A DNA stretch of 63,798 nt from Bisporella sp. PMI_857. Its lineage: Eukaryota > Ascomycota > Leotiomycetes > Helotiales > Helotiaceae. The stretch is taken from NCBI GenBank assembly GCA_021307315.1, contig JAJSPD010000136.1, positions 1 to 63,798 on the forward strand, read 5' to 3'. The notes under the pieces were generated by a model. It searched no databases and had not been told where the DNA came from. It saw only the letters and a program-made list of their open reading frames with translations. Below, in pieces: positions 20,993-33,359 of the stretch; position 1 is the first letter of the stretch, and each line of letters begins with the position of its first letter. The position numbers and the translations under genes were made by a program.

Positions 20993-23900
20993 GCGCGGGG
21001 TGATGGAGTGGATATAAGCGTGTTGAAGCAGCAGGTGGGGCTTTCGCAAATACATCTGGGAGGAAGACAATCATCGCTGGTTCGCTCCACCGGACTGGAG
21101 GCGTAGATGGCACTTCCCCCCGTGTTCCTTTCCAGTAACAATAGATGACTCTGTGGCATCAGTGTCTCCCAAGGTCGGAAAATACTTAGCATAGCGAAGG
21201 TAAGTATCTGTGCCTTCCGGTCTTGGTCGCCAACGGTTTGGCATCACTTTATTTATCTTTATCGTTCATGAACCCTCACAATTATGTTCTAAAAACTGTT
21301 TGCTATACTTGCACGAAATCAACTGATGAGAGCCAGATAATTCCATATGAGGCCTAAGTTCATGGGCGTTATGTTCTGGCGCTAAGGGAGCAGGCCTTTC
21401 AGCCCAGCGATAGAGTAGTTAAAGGAGAAACTGTTTGCTCGCGCAGATCGATATAGTTGTGTTGAGGACCACCAAAACTGGGCGGCATATCATGGGTGTG
21501 ATGGAGTTCAAATTGGGGAGTATTATGTTGGCAGGGTGTGCAGTGGTTCCGCTGTTAGATAGTCCTGAAGCATTAATAATCGCATTTTCGCCTGTGCCTT
21601 CCTTTAATGATGCTTTTTGCAGAAGGATATCGCGCGTGGCACAGCGAGGCCTCCCAGGCCTTTCAGCATTATATCCCACTCACGGAATGTTTGTCAAGAA
21701 GAAGTGCTAGCTGATCAGTAGTTGCGCCATAGAATTTCACATTGTGATTGATTTTTGTAGTACAGCAGGAGGATGGCTGCGGTGAGGATTAGGCAGGCAT
21801 CGAAGGAAAGGCCGAAAAAACAGGTCTTCACGACCCGTCCGCATTCTGGGCTGATGATATTTGCATACATCATTACGCCACGCTGGGAGATCGCCATAAG
21901 AAGGAGAATGGACTGAAAGAGGGATCGACAGAGGCCGACACTGATGCTTCGCATATAGAAAGCACAAACGCGATTGCTTTCTCAGAAATTACACCGTTCA
22001 AGCAGCAAAACATGTGGCGAAGCAATCCATAAGAACTTCAGCATGTCCCAGGACCCATGATTTAGTATTAGATAATTTGCTCTATGTTAGGACACTTACG
22101 CACCGTTACTATGATGTGACGTTTTAGTAATTATATGCCTTAAATATAAGCTGCTGGGCTAGGCATAAGCCTATTAAGTAACCACCGCAAAGTAAGTCTC
22201 ATTTGAGGATATTGTTTTATTCTGACACTATTATGGAGAATATCCTGATACTAATTGATACCACCAAAATTGAATACTGTTATAGTAGTTCACCTTGGAC
22301 TCCAATAAGACGCTAATAGTTCCACATAAAATCAGTCGACGTGACGCTTCTTTTAGATGACATTGAAGCAAGAATGAATGAGACACTATCATGAGTTTTA
22401 ACATTTTCGGTCAAAGAGAGCGATCTCATCTCGCAAGTATTAAAGCTCTGTGCTATTGAGCCAAATACAACCGATTACCAACTGTATATAATTATACATA
22501 AAACATATTTTTGTAAATAAAATTAAAAATTAAAATAAAAAAAAAGAAATCTTGATTTCACATCCCTTTTGCCCATTTAAAAATATGAATTTGTCATTTT
22601 TCACAACTTTGTTTCTGCTGCTACACCGAACTTCAGTATGTCGTAATGGCCGTGTCGATATTGTAGCATTAATTGCAAGAATGGACAATAGAAGTTTTGA
22701 TTCTTAGAATCGCAGCCAATGGCTGAGCTTCGTATGGCATCTGCCGGCCGTCCCAAGGGGCTAGAACTATTAAACGGCTTTGCAGATCAAGCTTGCCGCA
22801 CCGCGACCAGGAAACAAAAGCTCAAATGGTATTCCAAATGAGGCTCGTACGCAAACGCGCGAGTCATGCCTTCAATTCTAGATTGACATCTATATAGCCA
22901 TAGGTGATCGTCGAACCAATACAGATAAGTGAGGCTCTTCAACCAAGAGAGGTTACGCTAGGCAGGGCTGCACCATGACGTACTATCACCCTGTGCACGT
23001 TTTTGATCTTGAAAAAACTCGTCTGGGATCTGCACATCTCAGCTCGGGATTTGATAACGATAAATATCTTTCAATCTGCCAGATGCTGCAAGGCTGTCAG
23101 GCGCCTACACAGGGATTCTAAAGAAACATGGCGCACCCCACGCGGCGTGGGGTTTGTCATTCTTTTTTTTTGCACCATAGAGTTCGTGGTAGCACTGATG
23201 AGTAAACAGGGCAAGGCTGGTTAATGACCCTATGGCGTCCTTGGCGTGATGTAAATGGCTGATTTTTGCTATCTTGGGAGATGGTAACACACACCTGAAA
23301 TCTCTTGGCTAGTGGCTCCTCCTTGCTCAAGGCTATCGAAAAGTGACACACCGATTTGCATTTAAATGATAGCTGAAAATTAATGGTCTAGAGCTCTGCG
23401 GAGAAGCCACAATGTCGGAAATATTTGGAATCGAAGATCCTGTTCCGAGTGGTACATCTGCCATCCATCGGGACGATAATGCCGGCCGAATAACCAGATT
23501 TCAGGGTACAACGGCACAAATCTAGATCATTTGCGTCTTTGTTCCTGTGACCGGAGGGGTTCACGAAAGTTTATTATCCTACTAACTTGGGGCTCAGCTA
23601 TGACAGCCTCACCGACATTCGGTGGACTGTATACGTCAGCTCATTGGCCGTCGGCTCAGACTTGCATCTAAGTACTAACCTACAATCTCTATTACAGTGG
23701 GAACATAGTAGATAAGCTGCAATGAAACCAGATCGGGTGTTAATTAGCACTTGGAGGAGTTCAGCCGAGCTGGCATACACCAGGAGCCTAGTTAGTGAAA
23801 CTGACTCAATCCCATGAGCTTGGAAAGCTGCGTATTAGTATCTGCAAATTCTTTCGCATGTGATTTCAATATGGAAACCCAAAGTGTTATTTATTACATG

Positions 23901-24344
23901 ACCGTATTTATGCGACATCCTGCATTGCTTGAGAGAAGAGGTAAATGAATGGTTTGATAAAACGCATCTATGAGGACCGAGCTCAACACAAAATTACTAT
24001 AAATACTGAAGGATCAGCCCACCATCTCTATGTACAATTTGAACTTCTTATAATGGAACGAACTTTTAGAGCCCCAAAATTTGTTGTTTTTAGTTAAAAA
24101 AAATTTAAAAAGAGGGAAAGGGGGGTGGGATTTAAGATAAAGTTGTTTGGATCAGTGAGTGGAGTGAGAGTCTTGGTGAATGTGGTAAAAGTATTTACAC
24201 ATCACCACCGTGGATACTAGATTTGACGGTTCACCAACGTATGAACGAAATGTTAGATTTGGTTTTTAGATTCTAGGATATTTGACAACGCAGCGCAATT
24301 AAGCGTTTCCAAATGCCGCCTCATGGCACATATCTCATACTTCC
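20993..24344. other. Long stretch without a supportable gene
   Basis: About 3.4 kb. A minus-strand frame at 21954..21715 is hydrophobic (SILLLMAISQRGVMMYANIISP, LILTAAILLLYY) and may be the end of a lost transporter, but I cannot assign it. A very AT-rich patch lies at 22480..22560 and another, with a poly-A/G tract, at 24080..24130. Several short frames at 23.0-23.8 kb have no motif. No tRNA was found. Confidence 0.45.
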
Positions 24345-25792
24345 CTATTCAAAGAATTCAAGGCCCCATTCTTTTATCCGTTCACGCTTATCTTCCGCCA
24401 AATATCTGTATCGAAAAGGTCCTGAAATCCCATAGGGTATGAGCTATTTTCAAAAGTCAGTCTCCATTATTATGGTTCATGAAACGTTAGATGGTTACGA
24501 GAAAAGAGTACAGGACTTACACGAACCGCGAGCGTCTCGAAGGTCAAGTTCCGCTGAGCTCGTTTGAGCTTGAAATTCGAGACATCGAGCTCGAGGAGAC
24601 TCGGGTCGTAGATTTTGTTCTCGCGCGCAATTACAAGGCGTAGTTCTTGCAAGCTTCCAAACTCTACAAGGTTGTCTAACACAGCTGATATCTAAAAGGC
24701 TATTAGGATACGCTGTCTACCCAAGGGCCAGAAATGCGCATACATTACAATCGCCGACATCTAATCCAATAGAGAGACACTCCAGCTGGGAGCAAAGGCT
24801 TTGGATCCGCAACAAGGGTTGGAGAATCATATTGGGCGTAACTACATATGCAGGGGCTGTAGCTCTCCAGGTACGGAAGCCGAGTGTTTGTAATGTATGA
24901 AGTTTAGCCAGACATTCTACGTCAAATTCGTGGATTAAGTATGGAATCCGAAGATTCTTCAGAGCGCTAAGTCCACCTTTTATCAATTGCCTATGAAGAG
25001 GTGCAGGGTCAATAGCTCTGTAGGAGTAGTCATCGACTTCCCAGCGCTCATGTATCTCGACATCCTTGGCTTGTAGCAATCGCATTGTTGCAAAGTAATT
25101 CTCATATTCTAATTGGCTTACTTGATCAGGTTCGAAGTGTCCGTGTATGGGGCGATGTGGAGCTATATTCCAAACTAGTCTGGAGTCAGAGACTGAAAAG
25201 CTCCCACTGATCCCAATCTCTGGAAAGTTCCAAATTATCTTTTGTATCCTAGTACATCCTGAAATAAAATCTGCATTATGGTATCAGCAAAGGGGACCCT
25301 CCTTTTGTTGTCAAAGCTTACCCGCAAGGATCCTCCAATCCCGGGGGTCATCTCTGATACGGATTAACTTAGCATGTGCCATTATATCTTTTCGGACAGT
25401 CTGGAGGCTTCTAGACCGCCAAGGTTGTTAGAAAGACCACACAAGAGCTTCTGAGCATTACATACACTCCAGGGCTGAGGAACTCTTCAAGGCTGAGGAT
25501 TGCTGGTGTTACAAGTATATCTTGATATCGTGCGGATGCAGCAACAGCACTGATACGCTTCGAAACTAGACGCAATCGAGAGAGTTCATTTGGCCACACT
25601 TGAATCTTCCGAACCTCTCCAAATATTTGCAAAAGCAATTCTTCTGGCAATGTATCTAAGCAAGGATGTACCCTTCCCTATTGCACCCAAACCCCGTTAG
25701 AAGACAGGCTTCAGCCCCTGCCTTAGCTGTACTAATATACAACCTTTTGGAGCAGAACACTTACAGAACTTATTCCAGATGTTATATGCATT
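24345..25792 (-). CDS. F-box protein with degenerate leucine-rich region
   Basis: I resolve six exons, 25792..25766, 25677..25466, 25410..25322, 25258..24744, 24691..24521 and 24443..24345, with all phases consistent, giving 370 aa. After a 9-codon first exon the F-box reads LPEELLLQIFGEV, then ELSRLRLVSKRISAVA. This is the Skp1-binding motif of SCF ubiquitin ligase adaptors. The rest is alpha/beta with leucine-rich-like segments (LSALKNLRIPYL, LHTLQTLGFRTW, FGSLQELRLVIA) that would recognise a substrate. It ends LEFFE. Donors are GTAAGT, GTATGT, GTAAGC, GTATGC and GTAAGT, and every acceptor is preceded by a plausible branch. The substrate is unknown. The many small exons hide the gene from plain ORF scanning. 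Confidence 0.75.
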
Positions 25793-26633
25793 CTGTGCAA
25801 CAGTGATTTAAATAACCCTGTATATATGCAGGGTAAGATGATAAAAAGTTATTGATTGATGGAGAAGCTGCCAAAGCCGCGGTCAAAAGTGACATATGCT
25901 GCGGCATAAGGTTGCGCTAACGTTTCGGATCGTGTTTGTTCGTGCTTTTCGTAAGGTCAGCAGAACTGTTATAGATATAAATCTGAGGGATTAAATGCTG
26001 TTTTGGGAGCGCGGTGTCATGGATCCAATATAGCAAGGTTGTGGCTCTAATTTATGATAATGAGACAATATGGTGAGAGCGACAATACTGCAGTCATTAA
26101 TTTATAGAGGTTAGATGAAACAGGAAATCGAGGCGAGACAATTAGGAAACAATACCTTTGAAATATAGTCGCGCATAGTTACTTGAATTATTCGCCTCTT
26201 CAGTCTGAATCATTATATTATCCTGTGAAGCGCAATCGAAGAGATAGTTTTTGAATTGTATTGAATATACTTATTAACATTAACTATACCAGTCAAAACA
26301 ACCAATGTATTCATTGACAAGAGTGCGATTGTGCCGTAGCTCAACACATTATTTCCCTGCTACTGCTTTAGAAATATCAGCACCAACAGATTTTCAAAAC
26401 ACGTCTAAGCAGTCTAACTGTGGTGGTTAGTCAGACAGACGGCAATATTTACACTTTTCCTAGCTAGGTCGCGGGGTAAAAGGAGGTTAAAATGCGAAAT
26501 CTTGGCCTACGTCTCTTAGCCTTTGGATAAACTCTCAACCCCACTGCTAGGAACAACCTCCCACCTTCGCATCAAGTGCCTTGTTCCGGTTTCTCGCAAT
26601 GACTTTCTATCACTCTTTATCACATCTGCAGCC
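25793..26633. other. Divergent intergenic region
   Basis: About 840 bp between the F-box gene (minus) and the aldolase gene (plus), serving as the promoter region of both. No specific site was recognised. Confidence 0.5.
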
Positions 26634-27633
26634 ATGGCGATATCACTGGCAGACAACAAGGCCGTCAAGATGCTCAAGGCCGCCGAAGCAGGCGGCTACG
26701 GTGTCATTGGCGTTGTTTCCGTAGGTCCCTTATTGCCCTTTCAGCAGTCGCTGAGTTATGAAAATTCTAACACCTGCATAGTACAACCTAGAGACTATAA
26801 CAGCTGTAGTCCGCGCTGCAGAGGCTAAACGTTCACCGGCACAGATCCTCCTCTTCCCTTGGGCACTCCACTACTCGCCTCTCCTAATCCACCTGGCAGC
26901 TGCTGCATGCTCCACGGCCACCGTGCCTATAGCCCTACACATGGACCACGCGCAATCTGAAGAAGAGATCATTCAGGCTGCGGAATACCCATTCGACAGC
27001 ATCATGGTCGACATGTCACATTACGAGAAGGAAGAGAATCTCGAAAAGACAGAAAGAATCACAAAGTATCTGCATGAGAAGGGTATTGCCACGGAAGCGG
27101 AGCCGGGGAGGATCAACGGGGGAGAAGATGGGGTGAAGGATACCGGGGATCTGGAGGGCTTGCTTACGACCGCAGAGGAAGCAGAGAGGTTTGTGAAAAC
27201 GGGGATTGATTTTCTGGCACCGGCTTTTGGGAATGTGCATGGAAATTACGGAGGGGTTGATAAGATCAGGCTAGAATATGATAGGTAAGCTTGGAGCCAT
27301 GTTGAGAAAACATAGTATGCTGGAAGGTTATATTCTATATGCGGAACGCTGACTTGTAGCAGGCTTGATCAGATCCGCGCAGCAACATCTGGAAAATGCA
27401 CGCTTGTGCTACATGGAACAAACACATTTCCAGACAAGACAACGCAGCAATGTATCAAAGGCGGTATGACACGGATAAATGTGAATGATCTGGTGTTGTT
27501 CAGGTATAACGAGTATGTGAAGGAGAACACAGGAAAAGTCCCACTCACGGAGCTGATGGGAAAGGGGACGGACTTGATACAGAAAGAGATTGAGTACCAG
27601 ATGGATGTTATGGGTTCGTCTGGGAAAGCCTAG
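26634..27633 (+). CDS. Class II (zinc) ketose-bisphosphate aldolase-like protein
   Basis: The exons are 26634..26720, 26782..27284 and 27363..27633, with introns of 61 and 78 nt, giving 286 aa. The protein is a class II aldolase TIM barrel (fructose- or tagatose-bisphosphate aldolase type). The metal and catalytic motif HMDHAQ (H82, D84, H85) is present. SIMVDMSHYEKEENLEKT is the substrate loop region. APAFGNVHGNYGG supplies the second zinc histidine and HGTNTFPDKTTQQCIKGGMTRINVNDL the third with the phosphate-binding loop. It is shorter than the main fungal glycolytic enzyme (about 360 aa) and starts MAISLADNKAVKMLKAAEAGGYGVIG. This is the layout of the accessory fungal paralogues whose sugar substrate is not known. 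The second acceptor is a tandem TAGCAG, so one residue may vary. Confidence 0.85.
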
Positions 27634-28175
27634 GAGTTCTGTTTACAGAAAGTGTATATAAAGGAAAGGAGAATTGACCGGAAGAGCAGACACGGTTAGC
27701 ATAAAACCTGGAGACACAAGAGTCATAGTACTGCATGTTAAAATTGGAAGCTCAACTTGCAGATCGGAAATTGTCTTATTTCATGGAGAAGGAATATGAG
27801 CTAGAGTTGCACATGAAAGGTTTTCCTTGCAGCAGACTTCAAGTCCGGATTTTGGTGTTCGATATAGCGACAATTTGAGCAGTATCCGTAGCTTAATATA
27901 AGAAACAAACCATTCTGACAGACGCGCAACACAAGATTAATATCTTAGGCGAGAAGAGTTGTAGCTATGCCCAATATCATTCACAATAGCTAATATTACT
28001 CCTTGCCTGGTTGTTCGCGGATATATGATACATATAATACAATTGACCGCCCTCCACTGTGCCTATATTTATTTTTGCCAGCATTCCTACCGCAACATGA
28101 TTCCCATATATACAACACGCAACATACCCGCATCCGTAGAGCATTTTCAAGCCTTCTTTCCGTCTTCAAAAGTCC
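27634..28175. other. Convergent intergenic region
   Basis: About 540 bp between the 3' ends of the aldolase (plus) and BolA3 (minus) genes. It holds both 3' UTRs and no gene. Confidence 0.5.
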
Positions 28176-28715
28176 TTACGGCGCCTTCGTCTTCAACTGC
28201 ACACCATGCCATCCCTTTATCTCCTCCCCAAGCACTTGATTCACCAACCTCTGCTGCTTCAACATGTTCAACCCTCGAAACCGCTCGCTCACAACCTCGA
28301 TCCCATACATGCTGCCACACCCTCCTGATATATCCCTCACCTCCATCTCCGTCGGCTGCAGCTCTTTCATCAACAGCTCCCATATCTTCCGTTCCTTTTC
28401 GTCGAGATGCTCCGGCGCGGTCAGTTTTACGTGCGTCTGAGCGATGTCGTCTGCCACACCACCTGCACCCTTTTCGATGGTGCCGAGAATCGTGGACTCG
28501 GTGCTATAGGGTCGGGATGGGTGAGGGAGATAGGAAGGCAATGAGGGGACGCGGGTTTGTGATGTGGGAGGGGCATATGTGGAGGTGTAAGTCCGCGCCG
28601 GACATATCGAGCTGGCAAGGCAGCGTTGTTGAGATAATCTCTTGCTCGCTGTACAGCTTCCTGATGTGCGTAACCGCATACACCATCGCAAGCTCGCTGC
28701 TGCAGCTCTCTCCAT
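28176..28715 (-). CDS. BOL3: BolA-like protein 3, mitochondrial
   Basis: A single exon, 179 aa. The first about 85 residues are basic and Ser/Thr-rich (MERAAAASLRWCMRLRTSG...) as in a mitochondrial presequence. The C-terminal about 95 residues are a BolA domain. It starts EKERKIWELLMKELQPTEMEVRDISGGCGSMYGIEV. The invariant FRGLNMLKQQRLVNQVLGEEIKGWHGVQL follows. BolA3 proteins work with monothiol glutaredoxin 5 and Nfu1 to deliver 4Fe-4S clusters to lipoate synthase, succinate dehydrogenase and others. The Cys in GGCG and the His in GWHG are the expected cluster-related residues. The frame continues upstream to 28778, but the 28715 ATG gives the better presequence. Confidence 0.85.
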   Translation of the reverse strand: MERAAAASLRWCMRLRTSGSCTASKRLSQQRCLASSICPARTYTSTYAPPTSQTRVPSLPSYLPHPSRPYSTESTILGTIEKGAGGVADDIAQTHVKLTAPEHLDEKERKIWELLMKELQPTEMEVRDISGGCGSMYGIEVVSERFRGLNMLKQQRLVNQVLGEEIKGWHGVQLKTKAP

Positions 28716-29764
28716 CCTTCCCGATTTATCTGGCCTGTTGTTTCCGAAACACAAATTCACAATATGCCAAATTGGCACCGAATCAATGTCAGCGTTAAAA
28801 GAGCGACTGTCGCAGAGTTATGATACAATTGCGGTATACGAAATGCCGTGTGGTGCTAAATTGGAACAGTTGATTGATTCGAGCAAGAGTTGGCATAATT
28901 TTTTTATGCTGTTATGATGCGCTCTTCGCCCAAAATGCCCAGCCCCAATCAGAAACTTGGATTTCCAAGCTCGCTTCGACGATCAAGCTTCAACTGCAGC
29001 GCTGGAGGCTCATCATATCTTTCCTTTCCAGCACAGTAAATATGCAGATAACCTAATTCTGTGCTGTGAGCTGCAAGCCATAGTGCACGACACGTTTCAA
29101 ATTCAATGCATAATCTGTACAATATATATCCAGGTTGCGTGCGCTCCGGTCATATTTCTGTTGCAAGGTGAAGTTAAGCCTGTGGAATCGACATCTATCA
29201 CAATTATACGCATCCCTTTTCTGTTTGACTATGCGACTGAATCTATCTGAGTCCCTAGATATTCATTGCTGCATCAATGAATACTCATCTCCCTATTCAC
29301 TGTTTCCATCAGCTTCTGGGCCTGGCTCAATCCAAACCATGATTTGTTCCCGCGGCTTCTCGTTGCCCGGTTTCTGTTCAACTTATGTTTAATGATCTTA
29401 CCTAAGTGTGCACGTAGTTCGCAGCCAATCCCAAACTCAAATAGGTCTGTGATTATTATATAAACTAGCAAAGCAAATATAAAGGTTGTCCATTGGCTTC
29501 TCTTCTCTACCGCCTTGATTCTACTCGATGACATACTTTGGAATTTAAATTTATGAAAGTCATTTGCCCTACATTTAGAATAAAGAGGTACAAAATAATT
29601 TACAACTATTACAAAAAAAGAAAAATTCTTCAGCTAGTTATATTCTGTGTATTCTCATCTCAGTCAGCAACTCTCTCAAAAATCTTGCAAAGAAAACGCA
29701 GGGTCAAGTTTCAAAGAAATTGGGCGACATACATTCGACAGAAGCACTCTACACTGCTGATCCA
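28716..29764. other. Intergenic, no gene recognised
   Basis: About 1.05 kb between the BolA3 start and the 2EXR gene start, so the promoters of both. AT-rich, with no domain-bearing frame. Confidence 0.5.
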
Positions 29765-31216
29765 ATGTCGAAATTTCCAACAATCAACAGAGATTCCTAC
29801 AGTACAGAGGCTGATAGTGAGTCTATTCAAACTTGCTCCCCAGCTCTTGTGAGGCCACTCGATGAGCAACCTAGACACTCCGAATTAGGTCAAACTATTA
29901 GCAGGAACGGCGACCCAAGCAACGGCCAGCGACCAAAGAAGCCGGTTCAAGGCTTTCCCCACTTTAATAAGCTCCCCATTGAGCTCCAGTTAATGGTATG
30001 GCGAGAAGCGATTTTGAACGAAGAACCCCGAATCCTGGAGCTTACCGCCTGCGACCTGGACCACAAACCTAGACGCAGCCTTCATTTTATGATAACCCCA
30101 AGGCGTCAAGTCCACACGCCGATAGCTCGAAGCTGTCGGAGTGCACGTAAGGAGGCTGCGCGGTTTCCTAGACTGAGATTTCCCCAGCATATTGGAGACT
30201 CCATAGCCGAGTGCGAGTTTATTTTTAGATACGAATATGACACCTTGGCTCTCTATCCACATGAATTGATGGATGCAGGTGCATCCTTCGGCTCAGTTAG
30301 GAATATCAATAAGATCAAGAACATACTAATTCTAGCGCCAAAGTGGAATGACAGCAATCCAGAGGAGTCTATCTGCATTAAGGCTGATGAGCTGGTCGGC
30401 CTTCTGAAGCCATGCGCCGCCTTGGAGGTCCTCTCTGTTGCTCACCAATATGAAGTCGATGAAGATAAAGGGCCGATCATTTTGCGTGACATTCTGTGCG
30501 AAGAGGAAGCAATCTGTATGCAGCATGACCGCCTCTTTCTCGAGCAGTTCAACACCCTCCGAAAGAAGGTCGCCGAGAACAGAAAAAAACTATGCTACTT
30601 ACGCACCCGCATCGTCGAACGCGCGATTCCTCCAAATGCTCAACCCAGTCCAGAAGACGGATATCTGGATGATAGCGCCGAGGCAGATAGAGACCCTTCA
30701 CCAAATATGAGTTTTTACACAGACGAAAATTCAGACGTAGATTTACTTCCAAGAGTATATAATGGTCAAGTAGTATATGCGGTCCCTGATTGCAATTACG
30801 ATCGATGGCTCTCCCCCTGTATAGAATCGGATTATCCAGAGACCCTCGACTTGTTGTACTCATGCTCCCGGAAAGACCCTAATGTAGCTACTTGGATGCA
30901 AAATTACTTGGAGAACATCGAGAATAGATGGGAGAATATCTTAAGGCAGGAAGGCGACCTGAATTACGTGCACAGTGCCCATCTTCTCCCCTTCCTACCT
31001 TTATTTCTCCTTCCATTTCTGCTCTTTCTTTCTGTCTCCAAAGAAACGGAGTTGGAGGAGCAGGGCAAACGGACGAACGCGGTACCGCAGGACGAAGGAG
31101 AGGCTTTGGTGAGTATAGGAGAAAAGGCGACTGGATCACCGACGAAGATTCCACATCTAGGTTCTGGATTCTTTACTGCTTTCTCTGGACGATGGAACGG
31201 ATGGTGGATGTGTTAA
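29765..31216 (+). CDS. 2EXR-domain (F-box-like) protein
   Basis: The frame opens upstream but the first ATG is at 29765 (MSKFPTINRDS), giving 483 aa. A disordered N-terminus of about 60 residues leads to the 2EXR domain: HFNKLPIELQLMVWREAILNEEPRIL, then RSCRSARKEAARF. Later come FRYEYDTLALYPHELMDAGASF and KNILILAPKW. 2EXR proteins are a very large, filamentous-fungus-specific family of unknown function with an F-box-like first helix. The C-terminal about 90 residues change character: hydrophobic LLPFLPLFLLPFLLFL, then a low-complexity tail. An unrecognised intron or a lost true stop may lie near 30960. A broken paralogue follows in the same direction, 0.6 kb downstream. Confidence 0.7.
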   Translation: MSKFPTINRDSYSTEADSESIQTCSPALVRPLDEQPRHSELGQTISRNGDPSNGQRPKKPVQGFPHFNKLPIELQLMVWREAILNEEPRILELTACDLDHKPRRSLHFMITPRRQVHTPIARSCRSARKEAARFPRLRFPQHIGDSIAECEFIFRYEYDTLALYPHELMDAGASFGSVRNINKIKNILILAPKWNDSNPEESICIKADELVGLLKPCAALEVLSVAHQYEVDEDKGPIILRDILCEEEAICMQHDRLFLEQFNTLRKKVAENRKKLCYLRTRIVERAIPPNAQPSPEDGYLDDSAEADRDPSPNMSFYTDENSDVDLLPRVYNGQVVYAVPDCNYDRWLSPCIESDYPETLDLLYSCSRKDPNVATWMQNYLENIENRWENILRQEGDLNYVHSAHLLPFLPLFLLPFLLFLSVSKETELEEQGKRTNAVPQDEGEALVSIGEKATGSPTKIPHLGSGFFTAFSGRWNGWWMC

Positions 31217-31782
31217 TGCCAGGTGAGAAGTCTGATGATATTTTTAGGTAGTAGGATATATCTCCGCATTGAGTTGCAGGGAGAATATCTCGATAAGATA
31301 TCAGCATCGGGATGGATGTAATAGGTCAAACATGCGCAGAGCTCTATCGTGTCATTAAATGCACAGAATATCAAGCTGTATCACCGATCACAACTCAAAG
31401 GGGCAGAGCGTAGTATCCCAGGAATTCTTGAGCCATTAGTACACTCCGAAATGTGAGGCTGTTTTGATACCGGGCTGGATTCTAGTATTAGGCGTCTGAA
31501 TTTAGAATAAGACCCAGTATATTTTGATTCTGACTGCTTTCAGGTATTATGATTTGAACTGGAATATAGAGCGTTGGGGCTGTGGGGCAGAACTTTAGTG
31601 GATTTCAATACCAACTGCTGGTATTATAAAAGTACACCATTCCATCGACCATACCGCACAAACCTCATTTACTTCCATACAAATAGAGATTCTACCCGTA
31701 CCTGAACCACTTTTTATTGAAACGTGCTGCTTTAACGTGATGCTTAACCTAAGGAATCTAGAATGAAGTCATTGCGTGATAG
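31217..31782. other. Spacer between tandem 2EXR copies
   Basis: About 570 bp, AT-rich, with no gene. Confidence 0.45.
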
Positions 31783-33359
31783 TTGCCAGTGCCTCCGATC
31801 TCGATACGGAGTATCAGCGAGCCAGATTACTATAACCACCAACCACATTCATCCATTGCGCCTCATCATCATCGCCAGGTCTCCAATATGGAATATCCAT
31901 TCCAAAAGAATCCGAGTATGCGAGTACCTCACCAACATCCCCCTCAGAATTTATCTATTGCAGAGATCAACACTCAACCTACAGCTACTTATGCTCAACC
32001 TAAGAACTTCATCTCCAGTCCTATACCATTTGAGGCGAGTCAAACTTATGGTCCAGAAAACCGATCCAGGGCGTACCCACCTAGCTTCATAGAGCCAACT
32101 CAACATCAAAGTTCAACTCGTATCGAACTACCTGGATTGCAACGGCGCCGAGCGAACAATCACGCATCTGAGGAAATTATCAATGCGTCAGGTCTTTGTG
32201 ATCAACGTCATGTGGAAAGACGCCAGCATAGGCTTCGAAGACGATATTCTGCAAGACTCAGAGGTCGGAGGAATCTCCACCCATTATCGAAACCGCTAGA
32301 CAATGAGAATCCAGCGGTTTCAGAAAAAATTGGTTCTTCCAATGGGCAAGTATACCAACACAAATTCGCAGCTCCCACTCAATCCGCAAATCCAGCCATG
32401 ATCGGAGTACCTAGCTCATCTACCAAACCTCTTTTGGTTGGGCCAATAAAAGATTTCTTTTCCAAGACTTGCCTCTTGAACTCAAGATCATGGCATGGAA
32501 AGAAGCGCTCCTGCTACATCCGCCTCGTATCGTGGAAACCAAACTCTGCGGCGAGAAGCATTTAACAAGTTGCTTTATTGACCATGACAGACATGTAGTG
32601 CCCAGTGGGAGTAGAGTTGGAGCTGAAGGGGATCACTGCTACCATAAAAGCGGAAAAGATATGAAGAGCCGCAGTTGCGCGGAGTATAGTGCAGAATATA
32701 GCCACGAGCCGGCAGGTCAGAACGGGGAATGTCATTTCCATCCGTCGTTATATGGGGCTGATATTACAGTAAATAGGAGCTGTACCTTTGCTTGGACAAC
32801 GGCGAAAAGTGTACACTCCTTAAAATTACCTTATCCAGGACAACCTCAGATGGAGGCGAAAAGGCACAACCTCTATTTCCGACATGAGATAGATGTCCTT
32901 GCCATCGATCCTTGCAAGTGTATCAACGCGGGAGCCAGACTCGACAAGATCGATGGAATACACAAGGCCAAGAAGATCCTTCTCCTAGCCCCAAATTTTG
33001 AGAATTGGTCGTCCATTACGCCATGCCGGCTTCTAGGGCTACTATTTCCATGTACATCGCTCGAGAATCTCTATATCTCTCACGTGTAGAGGGAAACTGA
33101 GAACTGGACCGGGCCAATTACATACCGGGATACTAGATGTGCGCGAGCGGAGCCATGTAATAGGTATGCCCAGCGCTGCTTCAAAGCATTCCAACTTATC
33201 TTCCTCGTTGAACGATACATGTTGAGTAAGGAGTTGAGAAGAATCTGGTGTCAAAGTATCCAAGTTGAGCGGAAGGGACCAGCCAAACGTCCGCTGGCGG
33301 GCCAATTACGTCCTCCAAGTCCTGACTGCAACTCCGATCAGTGGCTGAGTTTACATTGA
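31783..33359 (+). pseudogene. Broken 2EXR-domain paralogue
   Basis: An open frame from 31783 (first ATG 31888) encodes a disordered N-terminus and runs out of frame near 32455. The 2EXR domain then continues in the next frame: LFQDLPLELKIMAWKEALLLHPPRIVETK, then YFRHEIDVLAIDPCKCINAGARLD and KKILLLAPNF. A TAG at 33087..33089 interrupts it after LENLYISHV. The same frame carries on as TGPITYRDTRC... to DCNSDQWLSLH and a stop at 33359. These parts align with GPIILRDILC and DCNYDRWLSPC of the intact neighbour at 29765. One frameshift and one premature stop thus separate it from a full-length copy. Tandem duplication and loss is the simplest reading. Confidence 0.75.

Noticed and set aside
21419..21967. 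Hydrophobic minus-strand frames thought to be an MFS transporter end
   Set aside because: Only one or two helices, no signature loop and no consistent frame; left as unassigned in the gene-free stretch.
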